64,000 bases of DNA from assembly GCF_044386045.1 (NCBI RefSeq), contig NZ_JBISCD010000040.1:1860001-1924000 (forward strand), given 5' to 3'. A model generated the notes under the pieces. The model worked only from the letters and a program-made list of their open reading frames with translations, searched no databases and was not told the origin of the DNA. The position numbers and the translations under genes were made by a program. This DNA is from Thalassobellus sediminis (GTDB lineage: Bacteria; Bacteroidota; Bacteroidia; Flavobacteriales; Flavobacteriaceae). Positions 44,501-52,829 of this stretch are shown here, piece after piece; within the stretch, counting starts at the first letter, position 1; each line of letters opens with the position of its first letter.

Positions 44501-45847
44501 GAGGTTGATATCGTTATTTCTAGAACATCTGAGCTTAAATTGATAGATAAGAAAACAGGTATTACATTAAGTACTAATAACATTCCTTACGGATCAACGA
44601 TTCTTATTAAGAACGGTGATAATTTGGTTAAAGGAGATGTTGTTTGTTCTTGGGATCCATATAACGGTGTTATTATTTCAGAATTTGCTGGTAAAGTAAA
44701 ATATGAAAACATCGAGCAAGGTATAACATACCAAGTTGAGATTGACGAACAAACTGGTTTCCAAGAAAAGGTTATTTCTGAATCTAGAAACAAAAAGTTA
44801 ATACCAACTCTTCATATTGAAGATGGTAAAGGAGAAACAATTCGTTCATACAACTTACCAGTTGGAGCTCACATAATGATTGATGATGGAGAGAAAGTTA
44901 GTATCGGTAAAGTTTTAGTAAAAATACCTCGTAAGTCTTCTAAAGCAGGTGATATTACAGGTGGTTTACCTCGTGTTACCGAATTATTCGAAGCTCGTAA
45001 TCCTTCAAACCCAGCAGTTGTTAGTGCTATTGATGGTGTTGTTTCTTTTGGAAAAATCAAGAGAGGTAACCGTGAGATTATTATAGAGTCTAAAACAGGA
45101 GATATTAAGAAATACTTAGTGAAGTTATCAAGTCAAATTCTTGTACAAGAAAATGATTTCGTAAAAGCTGGTATGCCTTTATCAGATGGTTCTATTACAC
45201 CAAACGATATCTTAAACATTAAAGGGCCTTCAGCAGTACAACAATACTTAGTAAATGAAGTACAAGAAGTATACCGTTTACAGGGTGTGAAAATTAATGA
45301 TAAGCACTTTGAAGTTGTTGTTAGACAGATGATGCGTAAAGTACGTATTATTGATTCTGGTGATACTATTTTCTTAGAAGATCAATTAGCTCATAAAGCA
45401 GATTTCATACTAGAAAATGATGCTATTTTCGGAATGAAAGTTGTTGAAGATTCTGGTGATTCTGCAAATATTAAAGCAGGTCAAATTATCTCTCCTCGAG
45501 AATTACGTGATGAAAATTCACTTTTAAGAAGAGAAGATAAGCAACTTGTAGTAGCTAGAGATGCACAACCAGCAACTGCTACGCCAATATTACAAGGTAT
45601 TACAAGAGCATCGCTTCAAACAAAATCGTTTATTTCTGCGGCATCATTCCAAGAGACAACTAAAGTTCTTAATGAAGCAGCTGTAGCAGGTAAAGTTGAT
45701 TCTTTAGAAGGCTTGAAAGAAAATGTAATTGTTGGTCACAGAATTCCAGCAGGTACAGGTATGCGAACTTATAAAGACATTATTGTTGGCTCTAAAGAAG
45801 AGTTTGACGAAATGATGCAAGTTAAGCAAGAATTAAATTATAATTAA
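41546..45847 (+). CDS. rpoC: DNA-directed RNA polymerase subunit beta'
   Basis: The 1433-residue protein carries the N-terminal zinc ribbon (C66, C68, C81, C84) and the catalytic NADFDGD (475-481), with the three Mg-binding Asp at 477, 479 and 481. A second Cys cluster, CEALKGICAKCYGR, lies near residue 900. It is full length. Two hairpins follow its stop codon, the second a good terminator. Confidence 0.98.
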   Translation: MARKQDKYTVKRFNKISIGLASPESILAESRGEVLKPETINYRTHKPERDGLFCERIFGPVKDYECACGKYKRIRYKGIVCDRCGVEVTEKKVRRDRVGHINLVVPVAHIWYFRSLPNKIGYLLGLPSKKLDMIIYYERYVVIQPGNAKNEEGEPVQKMDFLTEEEYLNILEALPQDNQYLDDTDPNKFLAKMGAECLIDLLARIDLESLSYELRHKANTETSKQRKTEALKRLQVVEALRESNENRENRPEWMILKVVPIIPPELRPLVPLDGGRFATSDLNDLYRRVIIRNNRLKRLVEIKAPEVILRNEKRMLQESVDSLLDNTRKSSAVKTDSNRPLKSLSDSLKGKQGRFRQNLLGKRVDYSARSVIVVGPELRLHECGLPKNMAAELYKPFVIRKLIERGIVKTVKSAKKIIDKREPVVWDILENVLKGHPVLLNRAPTLHRLGIQAFQPQLIEGKAIRLHPLVCTAFNADFDGDQMAVHLPLGPEAILECQLLMLASHNILNPANGSPVTVPSQDMVLGLYYMTKLRTSTPEVPILGEGLTFYSPEEVEIAFNEKKVDLNAGIKVRTIDINEEGKLDRMIVETTVGRVLFNQHVPQAAGYINQVLTKKSLRDIIGNILKVTSVPETADFLDAIRTLGFKFAFQGGLSFSLGDIIIPPEKQGMIDKANGLVDGIMGNYNMGLITNNERYNQVIDIWTSTNAELTELSMKRIREDQQGFNSVFMMLDSGARGSKEQIRQLTGMRGLMAKPKKSTAGGGSIIENPILSNFKEGLSILEYFISTHGARKGLADTALKTADAGYLTRRLVDVSQDVIINTEDCGTLRGVEVEPLKKNDEVVETLEERIVGRVSLNDVYDPLTDELLVSAGQLIEDDTAKAIEASPIDSLEVRSALTCEALKGICAKCYGRNLATDKMVQRGEAVGVVAAQSIGEPGTQLTLRTFHVGGIAGNISEENNLAVKFDGKAEIEDLKTVKGEDGEGNEVDIVISRTSELKLIDKKTGITLSTNNIPYGSTILIKNGDNLVKGDVVCSWDPYNGVIISEFAGKVKYENIEQGITYQVEIDEQTGFQEKVISESRNKKLIPTLHIEDGKGETIRSYNLPVGAHIMIDDGEKVSIGKVLVKIPRKSSKAGDITGGLPRVTELFEARNPSNPAVVSAIDGVVSFGKIKRGNREIIIESKTGDIKKYLVKLSSQILVQENDFVKAGMPLSDGSITPNDILNIKGPSAVQQYLVNEVQEVYRLQGVKINDKHFEVVVRQMMRKVRIIDSGDTIFLEDQLAHKADFILENDAIFGMKVVEDSGDSANIKAGQIISPRELRDENSLLRREDKQLVVARDAQPATATPILQGITRASLQTKSFISAASFQETTKVLNEAAVAGKVDSLEGLKENVIVGHRIPAGTGMRTYKDIIVGSKEEFDEMMQVKQELNYN

Positions 45848-45855
45848 TATTAAGT

Positions 45856-45875
45856 ATTCCCGCGAAGGCGGGAAT
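45856..45875. repeat. Short hairpin ATTCCCGC-GAAG-GCGGGAAT, copy 2
   Basis: A perfect 8-bp stem closes a GAAG loop just after rpoC. It differs from copy 1 at 32940-32959 by a paired C-G for T-A change. Confidence 0.65.
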
Positions 45876-45884
45876 CTTTAAAAC

Positions 45885-45918
45885 AAAAGCCTTCATGTTT
45901 ATTAACTTGAAGGCTTTT
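45885..45918 (+). terminator. Terminator after rpoC
   Basis: AAAAGCCTTCA (45885-45895) and TGAAGGCTTTT (45908-45918) form an 11-bp stem ending in T bases. Confidence 0.75.
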
Positions 45919-45937
45919 ATATTTAAAAAGATAAATT

Positions 45938-46255
45938 ATGGCAGACCAAAAAGAAAACCAAAAACAAGGACAAATAAATATTGAGTTAGATGAAAAAGTA
46001 GCAGAAGGGACTTACTCTAATCTAGCAATTATTAATCATTCTGTTTCAGAGTTTGTAGTAGATTTCGTCAACATAATGCCTGGAGTTCCTAAAAGTAAAG
46101 TGAAATCTAGAATTATATTAACGCCTCAGCATGCTAAACGCTTGTTAAAGGCTTTGTCAGATAATGTTAATAGATTTGAAAATGCTCATGGTGAGATAAA
46201 AGATTATGAGCAACCACCAATTCCATTAAATTTTGGACCAACTGGTCAAGCATAA
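45938..46255 (+). CDS. DUF3467 family protein
   Basis: The 105-residue protein contains INIELDEKVAEGTYSNLAII and VVDFVNIMPGVPKSKVKSRI, the DUF3467 core. This small protein is commonly found after rpoC in Bacteroidota. Its function is unknown. It is probably transcribed by read-through from rpoBC or from an unrecognised promoter. Confidence 0.88.
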   Translation: MADQKENQKQGQINIELDEKVAEGTYSNLAIINHSVSEFVVDFVNIMPGVPKSKVKSRIILTPQHAKRLLKALSDNVNRFENAHGEIKDYEQPPIPLNFGPTGQA

Positions 46256-46291
46256 AAAAAGCCTTTGAAATTAATTTCAAAGGCTTTTTTT
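46254..46291. terminator. Bidirectional terminator between DUF3467 gene and prfC
   Basis: A 17-bp perfect inverted repeat (A7-GCCTTTGAAA against TTTCAAAGGC-T7) closes a TTAA loop. It separates two convergent genes. Confidence 0.92.
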
Positions 46292-46306
46292 ATAAATTAA
46301 GCTTCA

Positions 46307-47896
46307 TTAATCAAATTCCGAAACATAATGGAATTTTATACTCGGATATTTTTGTTGTGTCATTTGTAATGAGAACGAAGAGTCTGCTAAAAATACTAAC
46401 TGGTTTTGTTTATCCTTAGCTAAAAAACGTTGTTTTACTCGTACAAATTCTTTGTATTCGTCATTTTTAGGATCTTCAGGATCTACCCAACAGGCTTTAA
46501 ACACATTTAAATTTTCATACGTACACTTAGCGCCATATTCATGTTCTAATCGGTATTGAATAACTTCATATTGAAGTGCACCAACGGTTCCAATAACCTT
46601 TCTGCCGTTAAGCTCTAATGTAAATAATTGCGCAACGCCTTCATCCATTAATTGGTCAATCCCTTTAAAAAGTTGTTTAGATTTTAAAGGATCTGCATTA
46701 TTAATATATCTAAAATGCTCTGGAGAGAAACTAGGAACACCTTTGTAATTTAATACCTCTCCTTCTGTCAAGGTATCTCCAATTTTAAAAGTTCCTGTAT
46801 CTTGTAAACCAACAATATCACCAGGGTAGGAGATGTCTACAATCTCTTTCTTTTCAGCAAAAAAGGCATTCGGACTAGAAAATTTTACTTTTTTATTATT
46901 TCTTACATGCAAATAAGGAGCATTGCGTTTAAATTCACCAGAAACAATTTTAACAAAAGCTAATCGGTTTCTATGGTTAGGATCCATATTGGCATGAATC
47001 TTAAATACAAATCCACTAAATTTAGATTCATCAGGTTGTACTAAACGTTCTTCACTTTGTTTTGGTCTTGGCTTGGGGGCAATATCAACAAAACAATCTA
47101 ATAGTTCCCTAACTCCAAAATTGTTTAAAGCTGAACCAAAAAATACAGGTTGTAAATTTCCGTTTAAATAAGCTTCTTTATCAAATTGAGGGTAAATGCC
47201 ATCAACAAGTTCTATTTCTTCTCTTAAGATATTTGCAGCTTCATTACCAATTAATGTATCCAGTTCTGGAGATGATAAATCTGAAATCTCAATAGTTTCT
47301 TCTATATCTTTTCTACTATCTCCACTAAATAGATTCACATTTTTTTCCCAAATATTATAAATACCTTTAAAATCGTACCCCATTCCAATAGGGAAACTTA
47401 AAGGTGTTACTTTTAAGCCTAATTTTTGTTCTACTTCATCTAATAAATCAAAGGCATCTTTACCTTCTCTATCCATTTTATTAATGAATACTATCATAGG
47501 AATATTTCGCATACGGCAAACTTCAACTAATTTTTCCGTTTGTTCCTCGACACCTTTTGCAACGTCAATAACTACAATAACACTGTCAACAGCAGTAAGT
47601 GTTCTAAAAGTATCTTCAGCAAAATCTTTATGTCCAGGCGTATCAAGAATATTAATTTTAATGCCGTTATATTCAAATGCTAAAACAGAAGTAGCTACCG
47701 AAATTCCACGCTGACGTTCAATTTCCATAAAGTCACTGGTAGCTCCCTTTTTTATCTTATTACTTTTTACAGCACCAGCTTCTTGTATGGCGCCTCCAAA
47801 TAGTAATAGTTTTTCGGTTAAAGTTGTTTTACCTGCATCGGGATGCGATATAATACCAAAGGTACGTCTGCGTTGTATTTCTTTTAAAAAACTCAT
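46307..47896 (-). CDS. prfC: Peptide chain release factor 3
   Basis: The 529-residue GTPase has SHPDAGKT (17-24), RQRGISVATSVLAFEY, DTPGHKDFAEDT and NKMDREGKD, the RF3 pattern rather than EF-G. It recycles RF1/RF2 after termination. On the minus strand TATCTTTG, a TAnnTTTG match, lies 28 nt before the start codon. Confidence 0.95.
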   Translation of the reverse strand: MSFLKEIQRRRTFGIISHPDAGKTTLTEKLLLFGGAIQEAGAVKSNKIKKGATSDFMEIERQRGISVATSVLAFEYNGIKINILDTPGHKDFAEDTFRTLTAVDSVIVVIDVAKGVEEQTEKLVEVCRMRNIPMIVFINKMDREGKDAFDLLDEVEQKLGLKVTPLSFPIGMGYDFKGIYNIWEKNVNLFSGDSRKDIEETIEISDLSSPELDTLIGNEAANILREEIELVDGIYPQFDKEAYLNGNLQPVFFGSALNNFGVRELLDCFVDIAPKPRPKQSEERLVQPDESKFSGFVFKIHANMDPNHRNRLAFVKIVSGEFKRNAPYLHVRNNKKVKFSSPNAFFAEKKEIVDISYPGDIVGLQDTGTFKIGDTLTEGEVLNYKGVPSFSPEHFRYINNADPLKSKQLFKGIDQLMDEGVAQLFTLELNGRKVIGTVGALQYEVIQYRLEHEYGAKCTYENLNVFKACWVDPEDPKNDEYKEFVRVKQRFLAKDKQNQLVFLADSSFSLQMTQQKYPSIKFHYVSEFD

Positions 47897-48024
47897 AAAT
47901 ATTTGTGCAAATGGGTTGCAAAGATAATATTTATAAGTTCAATATTGATAACCTACTATATCCATTTTAAATTTATGAATAGAAATATGATTTTTAAAAA
48001 TATACTTGGTATTTTTGCTATGCT

Positions 48025-48549
48025 ATGAAAGAAGAAAAAGTAATTTTAGTTAACGAAAAAAATCAGCAAATTGGCTTAATGCCAAAGATGGAGGCTCATG
48101 AAAAAGCATTGTTACATCGTGCTTTTTCTGTTTTTGTTTTTAATGATAAGAATGAACTTATGCTTCAACAAAGGGCATCACATAAATATCATTCTCCGCT
48201 GTTATGGACAAATACTTGTTGCAGTCATCAAAGAGATGGGGAGAGCAACATTGAAGCAGGAAAACGTCGTTTACAAGAAGAAATGGGGTTTGTGGTAGAT
48301 TTAAAAGAATCAATATCATTTATTTATAAAGCACCTTTTGATAATGGCTTAACTGAGCATGAATTTGATCATGTATTATTAGGGAATTATAATAATGATC
48401 CGGTTATAAATACAGATGAAGTTGCTAGTTGGAAATGGATGTCAATTGAAGCTGTAAAAAATGATATTTTAAATCATCCAGAAATATATACTGAGTGGTT
48501 TAAAATTATTTTCGATAAATTCTACGAACATATAAATATTTCAAAATGA
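48025..48549 (+). CDS. idi: Isopentenyl-diphosphate delta-isomerase (type I)
   Basis: The 174-residue protein is the Nudix-fold type I enzyme. NTCCSHQRDGES places the active-site Cys at 66, EEMGF is in the Nudix box, and TEHEFDHV holds the active-site Glu113. It interconverts IPP and DMAPP for isoprenoid synthesis. Its stop codon overlaps the start of the QueD-like gene by 4 nt (ATGA). Confidence 0.94.
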   Translation: MKEEKVILVNEKNQQIGLMPKMEAHEKALLHRAFSVFVFNDKNELMLQQRASHKYHSPLLWTNTCCSHQRDGESNIEAGKRRLQEEMGFVVDLKESISFIYKAPFDNGLTEHEFDHVLLGNYNNDPVINTDEVASWKWMSIEAVKNDILNHPEIYTEWFKIIFDKFYEHINISK

Positions 48550-48956
48550 TAGTAACTGTTAGTAGAAAAGCACATTTTAATGCAGCCCATAGGTTGTATA
48601 GAAAAGATTGGAGTTTTGAAAAGAACGAAGAAATCTTTGGGTTGTGTAATAACCCCAATTATCATGGGCATAATTACGAATTAATAGTAAGTGTTACTGG
48701 TGAAATTGACCAAGAAACAGGCTATGTAATTGATATGAAAGTTTTAAAAAATATTATTAAAGAAGAAATTGAAGAAGCTTTCGATCATAAAAATTTAAAC
48801 GTTGAATTAGCCGAATTTAAAGAGTTAAACCCAACAGCAGAAAATATAGCAGTTGTAATATATAATAAACTTAAATCTAAGTTAGCAACTCATTTAGAAT
48901 TAGAAATAACCCTTTACGAGACACCTCGTAATTATGTAACCTATTCAGGAAAATAA
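48546..48956 (+). CDS. queD: 6-carboxytetrahydropterin synthase / 6-pyruvoyl-tetrahydropterin synthase homologue (QueD type)
   Basis: The 136-residue protein has zinc ligands H15 (FNAAHRL), H40 and H42 (NYHGHNYEL), with a Cys at position 34 nearby and a C-terminal LYETPRNYVTY. The family makes a pterin intermediate for queuosine or a related pteridine. It overlaps idi by 4 nt and sits 1 nt before manA, so the three are translated together. QueD rather than a biopterin PTPS is an inference. Confidence 0.88.
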   Translation: MIVTVSRKAHFNAAHRLYRKDWSFEKNEEIFGLCNNPNYHGHNYELIVSVTGEIDQETGYVIDMKVLKNIIKEEIEEAFDHKNLNVELAEFKELNPTAENIAVVIYNKLKSKLATHLELEITLYETPRNYVTYSGK

Positions 48957-48957
48957 T

Positions 48958-49929
48958 ATGTCAAATACATTGTACCCAATTAAATTTACTCCCATTTTAA
49001 AAGATAAAATTTGGGGAGGTCAAAAATTAAAAACATTACTTAATAAAAATAGCGATTTACCTAATATTGGTGAAAGTTGGGAAATTAGTGATGTTGAAGG
49101 TGATACCTCTATAGTTTCTAACGGAAGTTTAAAAGGGCAATCTTTAAAACAACTTTTAAAAAATTTCGGAGCCGAATTAATTGGACTTCAAAATTATAGA
49201 ATATTCAAAAATAAATTTCCGCTTCTAATTAAGTTTATAGATGCTAAAGAAGATTTATCTATCCAATTGCATCCTAATGATGAATTAGCTGCAAAAAGAC
49301 ATAATTCATTTGGCAAAACAGAAATGTGGTATACATTACAAGCAGATGAAGGCGCTAATTTGATAGTTGGTTTTAATCAAGAGATGACTCCAGATTTATA
49401 TTTAAAACATCTTGAAGAAAAATCACTTACTCAAATTTTAAACTTTGATGAAGTAAAAACAGGAGATACATATTTTATTGAAGTAGGACGAGTACATGCC
49501 ATTGGAGCAGGTGTTATGGTTGCCGAAATACAACAGACAAGCGATATAACATATAGGGTTTATGATTGGGATAGAGTAGATGATAATGGTAATGAGCGTG
49601 AATTACATAACGATTTAGCTATTGATGCTTTCGATTTTGATATGCCAGATAACTTTAGAGTTGCTTATGATAAAACTAAAAACCAATCTAATGAAATGGT
49701 GAGTTGTCCTTATTTTACAACTAATTATTTACAAGTATCTAAAACACTGAAAAAAGAAAATACACACGATTCTTTTATTATATATATTTGTGTTGAAGGC
49801 AGTGTAGAAATTTCAGCTAACGGATTTACAGAAACTATAAATAACGGAGAAACTATTTTGCTTCCGGCTGCTATTAAGGATTTCAATATATATTCAGAAA
49901 AAGCAACTTTGTTAGAAGTTTATGTATAA
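48958..49929 (+). CDS. manA: Mannose-6-phosphate isomerase (class I)
   Basis: The 323-residue protein has SWEISDVEGD, the metal-binding QLHPND, FGKTEMWY and VGRVHAIGAGVMVAEIQQ, with a cupin fold. It interconverts mannose-6-phosphate and fructose-6-phosphate, feeding mannose from glycans into glycolysis or supplying GDP-mannose. It is the last gene of the idi-queD-manA operon. Confidence 0.93.
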   Translation: MSNTLYPIKFTPILKDKIWGGQKLKTLLNKNSDLPNIGESWEISDVEGDTSIVSNGSLKGQSLKQLLKNFGAELIGLQNYRIFKNKFPLLIKFIDAKEDLSIQLHPNDELAAKRHNSFGKTEMWYTLQADEGANLIVGFNQEMTPDLYLKHLEEKSLTQILNFDEVKTGDTYFIEVGRVHAIGAGVMVAEIQQTSDITYRVYDWDRVDDNGNERELHNDLAIDAFDFDMPDNFRVAYDKTKNQSNEMVSCPYFTTNYLQVSKTLKKENTHDSFIIYICVEGSVEISANGFTETINNGETILLPAAIKDFNIYSEKATLLEVYV

Positions 49930-50013
49930 TTCAAAACTTGTTTTAATTCTCTTTATAATAGAGAACATATAATTTAATTAAGTACTTTTGTGAAAATTTA
50001 AAAACAGTAAAAA

Positions 50014-50277
50014 ATGGCAAATGTTAGAGATCTAAAGAAAGATATCAATTATGTTTTAGGAGATATTATAGAAGCAGTTTATATTTGGGAATATGCAAAT
50101 ACAGATAAAGATACTAAAAAGAGTGAGGCAATTATTGATGAAGCAATTGCTACTTTTGATGAACTAATTGCAAAAGTAAATGCTAAAAACGATAATGCAA
50201 AGGCGCACTTTAAAGCTATTAATCAAGAGTTAGAAGCTAAAGGAACAGCGTTAATAGAAAAAATCAATAAACTATAA
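50014..50277 (+). CDS. Small all-helical conserved protein of unknown function
   Basis: The 87-residue protein (MANVRDLKKDINYVLGDIIE) is rich in Ala, Lys and Glu and is predicted to be a helical bundle. I recognise it only as a type common in Flavobacteriia, with no function. A TACTTTTG element at 49983-49990 could be its -7 box. It lies 62 nt before tRNA-Thr. Confidence 0.75.
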   Translation: MANVRDLKKDINYVLGDIIEAVYIWEYANTDKDTKKSEAIIDEAIATFDELIAKVNAKNDNAKAHFKAINQELEAKGTALIEKINKL

Positions 50278-50296
50278 TAATTTTTTAACGGAAAGC

Positions 50297-50326
50297 TTGC
50301 TAATATCATTTTAGATATTATATTTG
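50297..50326 (+). promoter_or_regulatory. Promoter of the second tRNA-Thr
   Basis: TTG (50297-50299), 19-nt spacer and TATATTTG (50319-50326) fit the Bacteroidota consensus, followed by CACCC and the tRNA 13 nt on. Confidence 0.8.
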
Positions 50327-50339
50327 CACCCGTTAAAAC

Positions 50340-50413
50340 GCCGATGTAGCTCAGCTGGCTAGAGCAGCTGATTTGTAATCAGCAGGTCGTGGGTTCGAGT
50401 CCCTCCATCGGCT
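50340..50413 (+). tRNA. tRNA-Thr (TGT), second copy
   Basis: The 74-nt sequence is identical to 32613-32686, with anticodon TGT. It has its own promoter and terminator and so is expressed alone. Confidence 0.95.
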
Positions 50414-50420
50414 CAAAAAA

Positions 50421-50444
50421 ACCTCACTTTTGTGAGGCTTTTTT
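50421..50444 (+). terminator. Terminator of the second tRNA-Thr
   Basis: CCTCAC and GTGAGG pair over TTTT, with a run of T after. Confidence 0.9.
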
Positions 50445-50575
50445 ATGCAAATTATTCTGTTTCAGTAATTTAATTTAAAATATTATTCAAACAGTTTATT
50501 TTACTTAATAATAGAGCAAAAAAAGATCTTTTAATAAGGTCTTTTTACTTGATGAATGTTTTTATTAAAATAATA

Positions 50576-51274
50576 TTATTTTTCAGATGCTTTTATTTCG
50601 TCAATAAAAACTTGTAATTCCTTTCCGTATATAGAGTTTTTTACTTTCTGTGATAGAGAAGTATTAATAGTGTCTAATAAACTAATGTTAGCATTATATA
50701 TTTCAGTTAGAGCCAAATAAGGAGCAACTTCACTGTCTTTATGGTTTAAAGCAAAATTCACAGTAAATAAATATTGTCTTTTTTGCATGCTATTTTGTAT
50801 GTTTTGTAAGCTGTCAATTTTAGATTTATTATTTTCTTTTTGAGCTTCAAAATTTGCAATAATTAACTCTAGATTTTGTTCTTTAAATCTAGACATCATT
50901 TTTTCGTAATCTTCAAGTGTTTTTTGTTGGGTAGATCCATTAATTTCAGCATCATAGGCAAAGTTTTTTAATGTTGTGTTTATTTCTGTAACACCTTTAT
51001 CTGCAAAAAAACGTATTCTATCGTCTTCAGAGCTATTTTTATCAAGATATAAAAAGAATACTTCAGGAGATTCTAAATCACTATGTAATTCAAATTCAGA
51101 ATGACCATTAATTGCTAATGAGTCAACATTTGTTAATGTTGAATCATTTACTTTTTTTAAATAAATAGTACCTTTTTTTAATCCTTTTATTTGTCCCTTT
51201 ACTGTCAAGTCATGTTGTTTCTCCCCACATGAAATAAGTATACAAGCAATAAATAATAATACAGCGTTTTTCAT
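50576..51274 (-). CDS. DUF4369 lipoprotein
   Basis: The 232-residue protein has a lipobox (ACILISC, Cys16) and the DUF4369 N-terminal domain (VKGQIKGLKKGTIYLKKVND). A helical region follows (about 110-230). In many members this domain precedes a thioredoxin-like domain; here no CxxC thioredoxin site is present, so it is the short form. It acts in the envelope; its role is unknown. Confidence 0.85.
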   Translation of the reverse strand: MKNAVLLFIACILISCGEKQHDLTVKGQIKGLKKGTIYLKKVNDSTLTNVDSLAINGHSEFELHSDLESPEVFFLYLDKNSSEDDRIRFFADKGVTEINTTLKNFAYDAEINGSTQQKTLEDYEKMMSRFKEQNLELIIANFEAQKENNKSKIDSLQNIQNSMQKRQYLFTVNFALNHKDSEVAPYLALTEIYNANISLLDTINTSLSQKVKNSIYGKELQVFIDEIKASEK

Positions 51275-51389
51275 TTCTATCTTTTGTTTTAATTAAGGCA
51301 AATATCTCACATTTATATTTTAAATACTAGTCGCAAATAATTTAATTATTTATTGTTAAATAACTCACATAACTAGATTAAATTTCGTT

Positions 51390-51406
51390 TTGGCACAAAT
51401 ATTGAT
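51390..51406 (+). promoter_or_regulatory. Sigma-54-like promoter element
   Basis: TTGGCAC-AAATA-TTGAT has the -24 GG and the -12 G separated by the required ten bases. The -12 dinucleotide is GA, not the canonical GC. The predicted start of transcription is near 51417. Confidence 0.45.
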
Positions 51407-51502
51407 ATAGTAATATTAGTTACATTCTACAAAAAAGTTTATTGTGTGGTTACTTTAAATTTAAGAATTGTAATCCATATTTTTGGTTGGTTAGTTAGTA
51501 AA

Positions 51503-51534
51503 AAAGACTGTTTGAAAAGGCAGTCTTTTTTTGT
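51503..51534. terminator. Strong bidirectional terminator
   Basis: AAAGACTG and CAGTCTTT pair over a ten-base loop with A-run and T-run flanks, so it can end transcription from either side, including the minus-strand barrel protein gene at 51791. Confidence 0.85.
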
Positions 51535-51790
51535 ATTTGAATTACAAATCTAATTATAACACTATTAATAATTTTAGTGGTAAAGATTTACTTGATTACT
51601 TAATATAAAACATCAAGTACTTTGGTTTTAGTTTAGAAAGATTTGTATAACTCAAAGAAATTTGTTTTAATTGCTAATTAGTTGTCGGTTTAATTAAGAA
51701 TCCTATATTATAAACAAAAAATCTAGTTTAATAATTAAAAACAATCGTAATAAAATGATTTTTGTACGATTTATTATATGTTATATGGAT

Positions 51791-52507
51791 TTATTGTTTC
51801 GAGCACCAACAGTCGTCATTCTTAAATAAATCAGAAAAAAAGGTGTTAATATTTCTTCCATCTGTACTTATAAGATTTATATATAAGCTTAGACTTACTA
51901 TACTAGGTGTATATGATTTTAAATCTGCTAAATTTGTGCCATATTCAGAATATATAATGTCTAAGAGTTCCTCTTGTGTTGCTTTTTGTCCTGATTCATA
52001 TCTTAAGTCTAATCCAAACCTTCCAAAATCTGCTCTGATCCCAAAATTTAAACTTAAATTATTCTTTTCTAAATCTGGGCCGCCATCACTAAATGAGGTT
52101 ATTTGAACACCATCTAGTGTTGTTTCATTATAGAAATTGAAATTTGGACCAAAATAGAGTGATAATGGTTTGAATATCTCAAAACCTAAAATTACAGGGA
52201 TTTCAAATTTTGAAGTATTCCAATAGGACTTTTTTAAAGGTAAATCATAATTATTTTTTAATTTAACATAGTTTAGCTCAGGTTGAACAAAGAATTTTCC
52301 AAATTTCACATTGAAGAAAGCTCCGAATTGCGGACTAATATTTTTATTAGCTTGGTGATTTATTCCTGGCTCTCCTCTATACGGACGTTGATACAATGAG
52401 CCAATTTTGCTTTGATTTAATCCAGCTTTAACTCCAAAAGTATATAATTGTGCATTACTTAAATACGATATAGCAAGAAAACTGAGTAATAGTAGGTGTT
52501 TTTTCAT
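51791..52507 (-). CDS. PorT-like outer membrane beta-barrel protein
   Basis: The 238-residue protein has a signal peptide (to about residue 19, LSNAQ). It then shows the alternating pattern of an eight-strand outer-membrane barrel with LYTFGVKAGLNQSKIG and GAFFNVKFGKFFVQPELNYV. Similar barrel proteins have many roles, among them secretion, adhesion and porin-like functions. The C-terminus (DDCWCSKQ) is longer and less barrel-like than usual. Confidence 0.8.
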   Translation of the reverse strand: MKKHLLLLSFLAISYLSNAQLYTFGVKAGLNQSKIGSLYQRPYRGEPGINHQANKNISPQFGAFFNVKFGKFFVQPELNYVKLKNNYDLPLKKSYWNTSKFEIPVILGFEIFKPLSLYFGPNFNFYNETTLDGVQITSFSDGGPDLEKNNLSLNFGIRADFGRFGLDLRYESGQKATQEELLDIIYSEYGTNLADLKSYTPSIVSLSLYINLISTDGRNINTFFSDLFKNDDCWCSKQ

Positions 52508-52739
52508 TTTAAACTGATTGGGGTTATTATTTGTAAAACTATAAAGTGACTACTTAAAAGTTGTTTTTTTTCGTTAAGAAATACAATTTCATCGTTCATT
52601 CCCCGATTTTAGGTATGATTTTTTGTTAAAAACTTGAAAATCAGTAATTTTAATTTACTATTAAAGCGTCAAATAAAATAAAAATTATTATCTAACAATT
52701 TGACTCCAATATTGTAAATCGTCGATAAACGATGTTTTT

Positions 52740-52776
52740 AATCGATAAATGTTAAAAAAACATGCATTTCATCGAT
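52740..52776. repeat. Inverted repeat in the barrel-protein/dipeptidase spacer
   Basis: AATCGATAAATGTT and AACATGCATTTCATCGATT face each other with an A-run between them. GTTTTTAATCG flanks it on both sides (52734-52744 and 52784-52794). Regulator binding is inferred. Confidence 0.5.
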
Positions 52777-52815
52777 TTTTAGTGTTTTTAATCGTTTTAA
52801 AAGATTTGGAAGTTA

Positions 52816-52823
52816 TATATTTG
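52816..52823 (+). promoter_or_regulatory. -7 element of a possible small RNA or leader
   Basis: TATATTTG matches TAnnTTTG exactly. No TTG is present 17-19 nt upstream, so the promoter is incomplete and might need an activator. Confidence 0.45.
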
Positions 52824-52829
52824 GAGTGT

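Larger units (their letters stand above)
51275..51790. other. 516-nt region without a protein gene
   Basis: It holds a sigma-54-like promoter at 51390-51406 and a strong bidirectional terminator at 51503-51534. No open reading frame with a start codon lies between. Right of the terminator the sequence is AT-rich with nothing recognised. Confidence 0.6.

Noticed and set aside
44272..44583. Open frame of 103 codons antisense to rpoC
   Set aside because: It lies entirely inside rpoC and mirrors its codons; no independent signal.
48010..48017. TATTTTTG as promoter giving a leaderless idi mRNA
   Set aside because: It matches TAnnTTTG but no TTG is present 17-19 nt upstream, and such matches are common in AT-rich DNA.
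50340..50413. Second tRNA-Thr as an integration site
   Set aside because: It is a full, promoter-driven gene and no integrase or foreign gene lies beside it.
51762..52106. Open frame of 114 codons on the plus strand inside the barrel-protein gene
   Set aside because: The minus-strand gene has a signal peptide and barrel pattern; the plus-strand product has no recognisable features.
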